DNA of 64,000 bases from Polytrichum commune. Taxonomy: Eukaryota > Streptophyta > Polytrichopsida > Polytrichales > Polytrichaceae. The notes beneath the pieces were generated by a model. The model was given only the letters and a program-made list of their open reading frames with translations, had not been told where the DNA came from and made no database searches. Numbering within the stretch: the first letter of the stretch is position 1; each line of letters opens with the position of its first letter. A program made the translations under genes and the position numbers. Where the stretch lies: NCBI GenBank assembly GCA_950295325.1, contig OX485807.1, positions 2,978,501-3,042,500 of the forward strand, in the 5' to 3' direction. Shown here one piece after another: positions 12,325 to 23,968 of the stretch.

Positions 12325-15300
12325 CTACTGAAGATAATCAAGTACTCTAGCACCCATTGCTAAAAACTCTAGAGCTGTTACACACCTTAATTTTTCTTGC
12401 AGTGTCCCTGTTTTGACCTTATCGATAAGTCTAGCAATTATTTGAGGATTGTCTAGAGTATCAGCAACGACTTCTGCTACCTCAAAACAACTAATGTCCC
12501 AGAGTACTTTGACAGCCACGACTCGTTCGTCAAGATCTCCATCCTTGAACATTTCAACAACATTCCGGATATTCTGTTTCTGTATAATTGCATCACCGAA
12601 TCTTTTGATGACCTGAATTGCAGCAGCTGTGATGATATTGTCTGGAGACCCCGGAAGCACTTTGGCAACAACCAAAGAAGCAAGGGTTTCCACTGCAAAT
12701 TGTTCTCCCATTTTTGTGCCAATCTCGAGTACACTTATCAAATGCTCCTCCAACATTTTTGTGTCCTCCAAATGGTTTGCATGCGCGTCTTCCCACACAA
12801 TCACCATGTCATACACTTTTGATAGACATTTTGTTCGTATACCAACACTCCCTTGTGCTCCCAACATTCCATCCTTGACCAATTTGGCTACGGGAGGGAC
12901 AACGTCTACATTTGGAATATGTTCGGATTGTAAAGGATGAGCACCATCACGAGCTTCAATTTTGTGCCTCATTTTATCTTCATCCATGACTATACGAGAA
13001 ATAGTGAACATCGCGTTGACTTTTCCTTCACGTGATCCACTTTGTGCCAGAGTCCAAAGGGTGGGAACAGTAGCCCATTCACAAATGGCTTCTGTATATT
13101 CATTCAATCCTGGTAGTAATGCCAAAATTGCAGCCACCTTCTCTTGCACTCTTGGACTTCCACTATTCAGAGATTGGAACAGGGGCTCAAAACAATCCTT
13201 TGGCAAGGTCAGTAATAGGTCTTTATTGTGAATGACTATATTTTCCAGGCAGCCCACGACAAGCTCTTGGATCTCCATAGAAGTATATTGTCTGAGAAGC
13301 ACTGGTAAAAGGGGTATGACACCTGCTTCTGCAATATGGACATGGTTTCGCACATCTTCAGTCAACGTGTGAAGTTTTTTGACAGCCGCTTGCCATATGT
13401 CTATTTGAATGCTGTTGAGTTGTTCCAAAACTTGGTCAACAACACTTCTAGGACTCTCTGCAATAGATTTTCCTGCAATCCGAATAAATTTTAATATGTC
13501 AAACAACGCAATAAGATTCACAAGGCCGAAATTGAAATTTCAAAGGTCTATACTTCCAAAGTTTTTCTACTACAGATTATTGGATGATGGTCATATTTGT
13601 ATATTGAATAAGGTCAACGAGCTTTTGTACTTCAAATTCCAAGTCGTGTATCAATAGGCTGCATGTATCAAAGTTTGACAAAAGAGACCTGTTTCACACA
13701 AGCATACCTCTCATCCATCCACAATGAAAACATGCCCACTATAGATTTGTCCCAATTTCATCCCCATCTCATCCCGCAGTATACTAATCAAGGTGTTTGA
13801 AGCTAACTTTGCTGTCAAACCGGCTACAAAAGAAAATCTCAGGGTTAAATTCGTTGGATGGATACGAGATACTCTCATGACCAATAATTCCATCTTGCCT
13901 CAATTTTTTAAACCAAAAAAACCCAATTGACATTGACTGCAAAAATTATGAAATAATCAAGGGTTAGAATACGTACTTGGCCTGCTCCACATCTTTGCGA
14001 ACCTTCTATGGATTTTCTTGTAAATTGGTGGTGAATCTCTGGGAATGACTTCACTAGGCAACGCCTTGACTTGATTTTCTCGTGTCGTATAACAAAAGAC
14101 ACTGGAACAAGTTTCCAGCTTCAAGATTCCCAAACTGATCAGTTTGGAATATCGCAACATCCTCAAAAGATCATGAAATGTTGGCCGATCTTTCGGATCT
14201 ACTTCCCAGCAACTGCTTAGGCAAAAGCGGAGATATTCCGGACACTCATTCGGAAGAGTGGGTCTCAATTGTGGGTTGCTTAGAATCCTTTTTTGAAGAC
14301 CAACATTAGGCTCATCTCTGAATGGCACTTCACCAGTAAGGATGACGGATGCCGTAACACCAAAACTCCAAACATCCGCTGCCTTGGGATAAGTCTGAAT
14401 CCGGCCTCCCGTCTGAGAGAAGAGTTCGGGTGCAGTATATTTTGTGGTACCTTTATTCGGAGTCTGTGATGCCCAACTCAAGTCGTGCCACTTGCACGAA
14501 CCAAAATCTGCCAATTTTACGTGCAAGTAGCCGTGACGAAAATCTGGCAGATTGTCACTTACTTTTGCAACAAGAACGTTGCATGGCTTCAGGTCTCGAT
14601 GGGTCATCTTGTTGTCGTGCAACTGGCACATCGCTTTCGTTATTTGAAGCATTGTGTCAATAGCCACGTGCAGAGGAAATGGCATCGTCGAGCGTTGGGC
14701 AGAGCTCGATGACGGAGACGATAAATTTCGGTTCACTTGTGCATCAATTAATTTCTGAAGGTCGTTGGGAATGTATTCCATCAAGATGTGAGACTGCACT
14801 CCGTGATCGGACTCAGAATCATGCGACGCGACCCAATCTCGGTAGAATCGCACAATGTTAGGATGTTGAAAACGACTTAAACCTCTGACCTCCATAGCCC
14901 CCACGCTACCAACTTTCAACGCACATTTATAATTGAGCCATGTCACCTCGAACACCGACGCAAAACTCCCGCGTCCAATGAACCTCGTCGTCTTAAATTC
15001 AATTAGTTTTTTAGAGAAGACCGCATCTAAACTTTCTGCAACTCCGGCAGCAGGACGCAACTGAGATTGCAAATAGGCGACAAGGTAGCACTTGGTATCA
15101 TGCTCATGATCCTGTCGTGCACATTTCTTATGCTCGTTCTCCAACCTGTTGAATAGAACCATTTTATCTCTGGCTGCTGCATCATCCAAGTCACTTCCGC
15201 CCCGTAGAATATTCCTCATCCGCTCCTCGGACGTCCTTAATATTTCCAACTCCGTTATTTTGAATTCGCCGCGGCAGTTTCTACATACTGTAATGTTCAG

Positions 15301-15723
15301 CGCACTACCCCAAGTCTGCAACTCGTACAAGATGTCTATAACCTCTTGCCTAATCTCACCATGAGAGACTGCTGCTTGCAGCCAAGTGGACTCTTCACAA
15401 CAACAGCTCTCCACCAGAATTTCAGCTCTCTTTAACGTAATGTAAAGATGCTCAAACACTTCCCTCAAACTCTCGTCCACAAGAATCTTTTCACTGGGGA
15501 AATCATCACAGTATGTTTTTATGTAAAAAGCTTTTGCTTCATAAAGGAACCTGGCTAAATGCTGGCATTGTAACATATTTAACTGACTCCGATTCTCAGG
15601 TGATGGGACACCATTTAGTTCCTCACCTTCAAGTATTTTCGCAACAATCTCAACAGGTGATAGGGTAACCGCCAGCTGATTAATGAAGGCTGCTCGAGCA
15701 CATTGGTTGAACACATCCACCAT
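12325..15723 (-). CDS. Helical-bundle / Ser-Thr protein kinase / ARM-repeat protein, paralogue of the gene at 0.7-3.7 kb
   Basis: Exon 1 is 15,723-13,977 (donor A/GTACGT) and the ARM exon is 13,472-12,325 (acceptor GATTGCAG). Phases match (1 to 1), giving 964 residues. The helical domain spans residues 1-235 and shares Cys/Glu-rich helix motifs with the paralogue (ILVESCCCEESTWL; VEVCCIKDASWL there). The kinase has GRGSFA (250-255), Lys270, HRDLKPCN (375), DFG (406), APE (431) and DVWSFG, so all catalytic residues are in place. From about 583 on there are roughly 380 residues of ARM repeats, longer than the ~280 in the paralogue. The conserved splice position between kinase and ARM parts shows common descent. 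It is convergent with the first gene. The stop at 12,325 may be bypassed by an alternative donor (see the 11.2-11.7 kb entry). A signalling role is inferred; no partner is evident from neighbours. Confidence 0.85.
13708..13823 (-). other. Possible cassette exon with an in-frame stop inside the kinase-ARM intron
   Basis: Inside the intron of the minus-strand kinase gene, a 116-bp stretch lies between an acceptor (TTCTTTTGTAG) and a donor (GAG/GTATGC). It enters in the same reading phase as the kinase exon but reaches TGA at 13,713-13,711, and its length would also shift the ARM frame. If used, it would make a kinase without ARM repeats or trigger decay of the message. Confidence 0.3.
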
Positions 15724-18287
15724 CTTGATATAAATTCAGATGTCCTAAAAAAGCTTTTAGTACCTCACTGAACACATTGCCCGTAGAATCAGGGTAATCG
15801 TTCCGTATGCCCCCTTGGAAGGGTAAACACTCTGCATCTCAGGGTGCATAGAAGTTGCCACAATGGATCACCATTTTCTTCCTACAACACAGATAAGTGA
15901 TTGCCAATATTCTTTACTCCTGTACGATCTTTGTTGCAAATAAGTAAACCAAGCACCAACAATTGCACTCCGGTAATTGTGATTTCGATATCAATCAAAA
16001 AGGTTGCTCGAGCTATACAAAGACTTTCATAACTGGTTCCCACTCAAACCTTCACCTTAGACCCAAGCAGAAGAAGATGCCCCAAGAAAGTGTAATGCAA
16101 AACCAAAAAAAATTTACACAATCCTAAGCCCTAAACTTTTGAGAACGACTACTCTAAGCAGCTCACTTCTGTGGAAGTCTGAAGATTATACAACCAGCTC
16201 CTGTGATTGCACCTGGAGCAGAAATTGCTGCTTCCAACAACTTAAGACAGATACAAAATCGTTCTTGTACAAGTAAACTATATGGACAGAGGTTCTCTTC
16301 CGATTGTGAGTTGTTTAAGTCAAAACTGCTCTCTAGTCTGGTCGTATCCTCTTGCTCTCAAAGATAATAGTTCTTGAAAGAAAAAAGGTTTAAATTTTAA
16401 ACATTTGTTGTGTTCTCTCTGGCCATGAAACGACCTTATGAAAATTTCCCTAGTGATCTTGGGGTAGATTCAAATTCAGTCAAGACTTACAAACTATCCC
16501 TGTCATGTTTATTAGGCACAGGATGGCCTTCTACAACAATGCTATAATTTTTCGGCGAATTCAATTTACAAATCTTTTTCCATAATCGATCAAGGATGGT
16601 TACATCGTATCCTCTCCTCCTCACAACAACTTTTCTGACATTTCCGGTACATCAATCTTCGCTGAGCTGCCTACTACCGAGCACACTGAAAGTAGAAAAA
16701 TTCATCACATAAAGAAGTGTCAGAGGAGCACTCACCTTTCAACCAAGACAAAACCTCGTCAAGAAACCGGGTCTCTTCTCAAGGCCGTCAAAAATTTAGT
16801 CCCAAATGCGTTTGGGATAAGCATTGCACAGGATTAATTTCCCACGCAGAGCATCACTCCCTCATTTCAGACCCAAGACAGAACAACCTCCAATTGAATG
16901 GAATGGAAACCTGCACAGGATTCTCCTGCACTATCCAGGCAATAAACTCTTGATGAGAGCGACTATTCCAAGCAGTTCCCTCGAGAACCCACAAAGCGAC
17001 AGGCTCAACACACCAATCTCAACGCGAAGATTGCTATGGACAGCAAGCATATTAGGGACACCAACACCTGTAAGAAACCCCAGTTACTCTTTGAATGCGT
17101 AGTAAGGCAGTGGCTGATCGGTATTAAGATTCATCTATCCAAGAGTGGTGCATAACATAGTGAAACACGGACTTATCCTGTGCGATGTATGGTGAGCTGC
17201 TGGTGCGCAGGATGAGAGAACTGATCGTGAAAGTTGCAACTAGAGCTGCCATAGAAGAACGCTTCAATGGCCTGAGGACACGACCACTCTGACACAACGG
17301 AATCTCACAATCGCAGAGGATTACTTAGTGAGAGCCCCGCGCACGTCGCACGACGACGCGTTCGTTCCGTGACGCTGAAACAGACAGATAGTGTAGCTGC
17401 CGAGAAATTTCATACGCCTACCTACTCTAAGTCAAGCGGGAATCTCGGGGGAAATCCCATCATTTCGGTTATCATATTTTTCCTCGCCAGCTGTAATTTT
17501 GAACAGTACTCTGCGACGCAAGAGATGGTCCATCGATGCTTCTAGGAAAGGTCGAGACAGTAATGACAAGAAGATACAAAGAGAATGCAACACTTACTTG
17601 CACAAAAGGTTGCTGTAAATGTTGCGGCACAGCTCCACCATATCAGCTTCACTGGTAAGGCTGTGCAGTTGAAATTACTATGCCAAAATTCAAAACCGCC
17701 GTGCTACACATCTTCGTAAGGTGACACGTTCCAAAACCTTACATATTGCAACCAAAATTGACAAAGTTTGCGACATAACAACATGCTTGTGATGCCCTCG
17801 AAGTATACGATAAAGTTATGAGAAACGAAAACGGAGTTGATGATGTCACCTTTGCGTACATACCACCTTCAAGAAGGTAGAGTGTTTTTAGCTGTATCTG
17901 TCCACGACTTTGAAAAACCTGGATTTCCACTTCCAGGATGGGCGCCGGACGGGGTAGAATTGCAGAGTCCATCCAGGATTGCTATTTATAAAGAAAATCT
18001 TAAGGTGACATCAGGGGTCTATTTCCACTCTAGTTCTCAATCCAACTGCTGCGAGGTCTTTTGCTCTTCTCGAACCCTAGATAGCCACGTCTATCCTAAT
18101 CATGTTGAAACCATATAAGAATTACCAAAAATCAACTGCAAAATTGAAGACCTCATTTTAGTCTAGTAGGATTCAACAAGGATGAGAATACACATGTTCA
18201 CAGTTTTCCTATGCTGGAGAAGATAATTCAGAAATGACAACCCCCTTCTCAGAATTTATAATAGATCCGCAATTCATAAATACCTAC
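15724..18287. other. Upstream region of the minus-strand kinase gene; no gene assigned
   Basis: A GC-richer patch at about 17,330-17,420 could be the promoter or first non-coding exon of the kinase gene. Open frames at 16,717-17,102 (plus) and at 17,739-18,118 (both strands) have no recognisable domain. The latter pair are complementary over 17,837-17,972, so at most one can be real. I see no firm transcription signal. Confidence 0.35.
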
Positions 18288-18821
18288 AAAACTCGTTGAC
18301 AACAAATTGGGATTGCGCGGGCCAGCAAAAGGGGGCCTTACAACTAAGGAAAATCTGGTGCGAAAGATATCACATTTAATTGAGTTGTCATACTTTGAAT
18401 AGGTAGACTGTATTGGTAAACTTGTTGTACCCAAAAAACTGGGTTCAGGATCTAAATGTCGAAAAAACGCCACTAGTCATGATTATGTACCAATAGACTT
18501 GCCCCAAACTCCCAATGATGCACGCATTGTATGCACTAATTTGTGTTCAAAATAAAACTCGTTGACAACAAATTGGGATTGCGCGGGCCAGCAAAAGGGG
18601 GCCTTACAACTAGGGAAAATCTGGTGCGAAAGATATCACATATAATTGAGATGTCATACTTTGAATAGGTAGACTGTGTTAATAAACTTGTTGTACCCAG
18701 AAAATTAGGTACAGGATCTGAATGTCGAAAAAACGCCACTAGTCATGATTATGTACCAATAGACTTGCCCCAAACTCCCAATGATGCACGCATTGTATGC
18801 ACTAATTTGTGTTCAAAATAA
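18288..18821. repeat. Tandem duplication, two copies of 266 bp
   Basis: Copy 1 is 18,288-18,553 and copy 2 is 18,554-18,821. Both begin AAAACTCGTTGACAACAAAT and end with GTGTTCAAAATA. I count roughly a dozen substitutions between them, about 95% identity, so the event is fairly recent. No coding function is seen; short minus-strand frames occur in both copies. Confidence 0.85.
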
Positions 18822-19292
18822 TTGCTGGAGAAAACCATACATGTTCAGTGACTCGTGTCCACATTATGTCTAAACCAAGGTTGGTACAGTACTTACAATG
18901 ATTGTTGTAAGTGTTCGACTGCCAATCGGCTCATTGGAAAGCTGCATGCGTTCAAACTTCTCACCCTGGTGCAGGAGAAAGTTCTCTGATGTCCAGAATT
19001 GAGTGGTTGAAGACATAATCAACTATCTCAACAAAATTCAGATGACAACGCCGTGAGGAGATCAAAACTTAATTTTCCTGACAAAAATGTCTCATGTAAA
19101 CCGCTAATTTATTTGACTACCTTCCAATTTGTAATTCTATACCTGAATTGCAGAGTATCTAACTACTTTCGAATACTTGGAGGTATATAATGAACAGAAT
19201 CCCATGCCTGGAGCTGCTGGTTCTCACCAAATGATGATCTCATGTATATATGTAAGTGGTAAATGCATAATCAGCTTTTACTCATAATGACC
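18822..19292. other. Short intergenic gap
   Basis: This lies between the tandem duplication and the stop codon at 19,293 of the minus-strand protease-like gene, so it should hold that gene's 3' untranslated region. No other feature is visible. Confidence 0.4.
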
Positions 19293-21298
19293 TTAGAGCT
19301 CCTCTAAAATGGAGTAAACATTATATGCAGGAGAAAAATCGATGAGGGTTTGATGACTAGTTAAATTCTGACCGGTGATTACACCAGCCCAAATGCCATC
19401 TGCTCGAGCCACCAAACCGCCCTTAAAGCCTGCTGGAGAATTGATGGAGCCTCCTAATTGACCATTTGTAAAGTCTATCTCCACACTCACCTGGTTCCCG
19501 GCATCTGTGATTCTCCCTGGTCTAACTCTGACATCTGCAATTTTTCCGATTTCGGACTCCCAAGGCTCCTCATACCTATATCACCAATGTATCCCTTCAG
19601 CAACTGCAAAATTTGTGATACAAAACATGCACTGATCTGCGTAACATCATGTGTCAGATTATTTAGTGAGTTTGTTTTCAAAGACTCTAATGATACATAC
19701 TTGATAAGGGAAAAGGGTGTACCCAAAGACATAGACTCGATCTCCTTGATCAACGTCCACATACTGCCTGTGTGGGAGCCTGGCAGGCCCGGTTACCATG
19801 CTCAGGAAGGCTAGCGCAAAAGTTCCTCGCCCCGCGTGAATGCTGAAAAAAGCAAGTCCAAAAGCAGTGCTAGTAAGCATCAGCTTGGATATGTGGATCT
19901 GACCCTTGCAATTTTTGATAAGAACCTCCGTCCGGCCCTCAACAGTGTTCACACTTGTGACCCAGGCGGGCTTACCACGTTTCGGATCTTCAGGTATAAA
20001 TAATACAGCAGTCCCAAGGACTGCCTGCGTTTCTCGGTCGAGCACCATGCCACAGTAGTTCTTCACGCTAGCCCATATTAAATCCTGCATTATTACAGGA
20101 TGAAAGCTTGTGATGAATGTGACAGCACTCCTAAAAGGTGATACACATTGCTATTATATGCCTGTACTTCTGGAGTCCAGATAATTGTTCAAGATGCCAA
20201 TCTGAGGGGTTAACCTGAATCAAAAATAAGGAGCTCATAAGTATGGGAAGCTACCAGGTCAACTATTTCTACCCAAGCTTATCTAAATATGGGAAGTGAA
20301 GAAATGGGAGTCAGAAACATATTTGCTATCATGTAGAACAGCGAGACATCCCTGTACTTCACATTTGACCAAGCTACATTTCAAATGTGAAGCGGAAGCG
20401 GAAACGAAAACGCCCTTGAAAATAATCATTAACTGTCTTCTTTTGTAGAATCCTGCTACATGGAAGTTGACAAGCAATTCAGGACCTACCTCAGTGGTGA
20501 CATTGTTGTAGACTTCAAATCGAACCTACAAAGAGTTCCAATTCATATGATCAGGATCACCTAGTGTTTAGGCCCTTTTTCCTTTCCCCATTGATGTGCC
20601 CTAAAATGTGTTGTAGCCCACCAACGAGTTGCAGGGGAGGTGCACTATTGAAGGACGTTCTCGTATGCAGGAACTTGATTTAAGCGCAGCACTCTACACT
20701 GCGACCATTTTATCAACGAGATTTATGGTTCTATGGTATCCTTTGCATCCAAACACTTCAATCAGGAAACGATAGACCCAAATTGTCTCAAAGCTCTCGC
20801 AACAATATATGAAACCGCAGATCGTACAAATAAACCCTACCTCCAAGATAAAATTTGGCAAGAGATTGTTAAGTGGATGTGTCTCCTCGTATCGTTAAGA
20901 GCGTACCTTATGACCAACATGACCTTACATGTCAAGAGGAGTATATGCATGACTGCAGACTTCGGTGCAACTCCTAAATGTATCGATATTAGGGCAAGAT
21001 TGACATAGTTAGGGCAAGACCACATATATGTTCGTGTCCTCTTCAACGAAGGAGCTTAAGAAAGTGACACGTATCAACTAAATCACCAACGTTCCGTCGA
21101 CAAAAGTACGCAGTGGTGAGATATAGACGGCACGCTGAAATAGGGGCACCACTATCTTAAATCAGTATCCTTCCAAGAAGTGAAACGAAGGCCCTTCATT
21201 TTAGAATATGAGGTATCGCGTACCTCTGGATATATGACATGGCGGCAACGCTCTGCTCCATGTGATTCTGGTAGACTGGGGACATAAGGAGCTGCATC
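19293..21298 (-). CDS. Degenerate DEG15/TYSND1-like trypsin-fold protein (probable pseudo-protease), multi-exon
   Basis: Exons, minus strand, approximate where stated: 21,298-21,224; 20,525-20,490 (GTAG acceptor, GAG/GTAGGT donor); a possible exon from 20,214; 20,130 or 20,084 to 19,701 (donor CAA/GTATGT); 19,636 to 19,576 or 19,491; last exon 19,453-19,293. The long exon resembles the first beta-barrel half of trypsin-like proteases. It has a GTAVLF strand, then TSVNTV where the catalytic-His motif (TAAHVV-like) would be, AFGLAFFSI where the Asp motif would be, and a DRVYVFGYTLFP segment recalling DEG15/TYSND1 peroxisomal processing proteases. The last exon has SPAGFKGGLVARADG in place of the catalytic GNSGGP motif, followed by WAGVITG. 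His, Asp and Ser therefore all appear lost. A binding or scaffold role is inference. The 5' end may join the upstream exons at 21.4-22.9 kb. Confidence 0.5.
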
Positions 21299-21361
21299 CT
21301 ACAATATAGTCAAAGCACTGAAATCAGAACAGCAAGTACAACTGACGCGTTACCTAAACTT

Positions 21362-22898
21362 TTAAATAGCACCCATATCTGCAAGTATGTCAAAAGATTG
21401 GCGCTCTTGTACACGGCAATAAAACCCCAAATAGAAGAAACCAAGGGCAATGAATCCTGCGAGTCGGAGCTGCTGCTGCAGCGTCAGCACGATTATTCTA
21501 ACTTGGACAGGCTTAATATTCCTGTTTGGTAGATACCTACCTGAAGTCTCTGTCGTTCTTCCATGCGTTGGCGTAAGAAAGCTTCTCGACCTGCAGAAGC
21601 AAATCTATAGGTAAACCTTTCAGGCTGTTCATCGTCTGACCCTCGTGAGCCTCTCGAACTCTCCGCTACGAAAGGGGACGTTGGGATCTGATTAAGATCA
21701 AAGGATTCTGCAGGTTTTGGCGCGGAGATGTTGAACGGCAACCGAATATTTTGCAGCTCATGTGGAGGTGATATTCCTGGTCGCAAAATTGTATCATCGA
21801 CATGAAACCGTACAGTCGGGTTTATAAGCCGAGGAGCTATCTGGCTATGATCAATAGAATATTGTCTACTTTTCTGACTTGTTCCGAGCAGCGAGGCACC
21901 AAAATCGTGTGCATGCTCGGAAGCAGCGCAGTGTTGGAAAAAGCTTAGGTCGGCAGGTTCAACTGATTGTTGCCTTGTCGCGGTCTCTGTTGTTTCCGAG
22001 GCTATATTCTGCTCTGGCCAAGAAAGTTCACAATTTAGTCCATGGATGGATCATACTAGCGTCTCAGGCATGAATCGAGACGAAGATTCAAAAGAAAGCT
22101 TGGTACACTCCATCCGCGCACTAGGTCGCCATTGAAGTGCTTGGACTCCCGATCTTCTCCATAGATAGTGTATCTAAGATCAACTACTCCGAATTTGTTT
22201 AACTTAAAGTTAAGAACCCTCATTGATGACCTCGCAATTCTGCTTGAGGACGTCGGACTTTTAAAGCTCGCAACCATCGTGCTAACCTGGGGTTCGTTCG
22301 CTCGCCTAGTAAGTAAGGGCAGTGCATGAACTCTGCGCTTCTGATCGGGTTCCTGCTTTTCTTCAGATTTATAATTAGCTCTGTGGAAGTTATAGATTAC
22401 GGGAGCAGCATCGCTTACATGTTTAGGTGTAGCACAGAAACGCTTGATAGGAGGACCAGCACTACTGGCCACATCGACAGTGCTAGAGCGCGGCGTTGAG
22501 CAATTGGATCTTGGATCTTCAAATATCCTGGCCGTCTCCGCAGTGTAACTCGTTGCCGCGCCAGAAGAATTAATATACTGGCTCCATACGGACTCTTTTG
22601 TAGAGGGAGCAGCAGCATCATCGCATTCTTGGTCCCCACCTTCCTGATTTTCAAAGCAATCCACTTCTACCGGTGTGAAGGATCCCGTTGAATATTCCGT
22701 CTTGTCGATATTACGACGACTCAAGCTAGAACCGAAGCTTGCGCATGGAGAGTCAAAGATTTGAACAGCACCGAACTTATCAGTTGAATAAACCTTAGTA
22801 GTGCCAAACCTATCAACTACGGCTGGACAACTCTGGAGCTTAGTAGGTGCTGGCAGCTGCCGTTCAACTCCGAAGACGCTTCGTTTCCCTTTGTTTTC
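21362..22898 (-). CDS. Partial gene: disordered Ser/FG-containing protein with one C-terminal membrane segment
   Basis: Not recognised. Exons 22,898-22,109, 22,013-21,541 and 21,475-21,362 join in frame for 458 codons plus a TAA stop; the start lies upstream and was not found. The first acceptor is TTTCAAG at 22,899, and the donor CAG/GTAGGT at 21,541 is strong; the 22,109 donor is weak and chosen by phase. The protein is Ser/Pro/charged-rich with six scattered FG dipeptides. A basic, Gln/Arg-rich helix (REAFLRQRMEERQRLQ) leads into LAGFIALGFFYLGFYC near the C-terminus. The stop sits only 8 bases before a good donor (TTTAG/GTAACG) whose phase would continue into the exon at 21,298. So this could be the N-terminal half of the protease-like protein, with the TAA as a disabling mutation, or an independent tail-anchored protein. 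Confidence 0.4.
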
Positions 22899-23081
22899 CT
22901 TGAAACAACAACATCGTCAATACAGCAAGACATTAATTACACAGTTATGATGGAGAGCTGAAAGGACAGTTCCAACTCCCTAACCTCCGACCTAACGGTG
23001 AGGGATGAAAATACTATCAGACACTTTCGCGAACAGACAAAAATGTATACAGATATATAAATATATTTGTGTGTATATATT

Positions 23082-23112
<31 letters not shown>

Positions 23113-23384
23113 GAGAAACGATCGGACGTTCATCAAGACACTGCAAGAACGTCCTAACCATAGACGAACTCCTTATTACAACAAGAAGATCGCAGCAATA
23201 GTCAGACACCTTCGGACGAACCACGGCCTGCAGAAAGCTGTTTGAAATAATTTGGAGCCTCCCGCACTTTCCCGCCGTTCAAGGCACGTCAAACCCTTAG
23301 TACTGCAACATGCAGTGCCGAAGAGATTGCGTTCATTTCTCTTTCATCATACTCGTGGATGAGATTGCAAGTTTCTAACAGCTA

Positions 23385-23968
23385 CTTAAGTTTTTTAGCA
23401 CCACGCTATAACAATCGCTATTGTACTATGCGCGATCTATTACACATCAACACACAAAGAACCATTCCCAATACAGCTTAGGGATTTCCAAGTGCACTGC
23501 GAGGATGTTTACACTAGTTGCAGCAGCTCTCGCCACAAAAATTGTCTACACAACCGATACTCAAACCTCCAGCTGCTTAAGTTTTAACACCACGATATAA
23601 CAATCGCTATACTATGCACGATCTATTAGTACACATCATCAACACGCAAATGATATAGAACCATTTCCAGTTACAGCTTAGGAGTTTCCAAGTGCACTGC
23701 GAGAATGATTTAAAAGCTAGGTGCAGCACTCGTCACAACAATTATCTACCGATACTCCTCAAACCTCCGGCTGTTTAAAGCTTTAAGGTACGATATAACA
23801 ATCGCTATACTGTGCAGCGATCTTTTTGTTACATATCATCAACACACAAATGATGAAGAATCACTACCAGTTACAGCTTAGGGATTATTTCCAAGTGCAC
23901 TGCGAGGATGATGATTTAAACTAGTTGCAGCAGCGCTTGCCACAATTACCTACACAACCGATACTCAA
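23385..23968. repeat. Tandem triplication, ~190-bp unit
   Basis: Three direct copies begin near 23,385, 23,575 and 23,775. Shared phrases are ATATAACAATCGCTAT, CATCAACACACAAATGAT, TTCCAAGTGCACTGCGAG and CAACCGATACTCAAAC. Copies differ by substitutions and small indels, so they are older than the 266-bp duplication at 18.3 kb. They lie in the presumed first intron or leader of the minus-strand gene. Confidence 0.75.

Noticed and set aside
17739-18118. Complementary open frames on both strands
   Set aside because: No domain, no firm splice sites, and only one strand could be coding; left uncalled.
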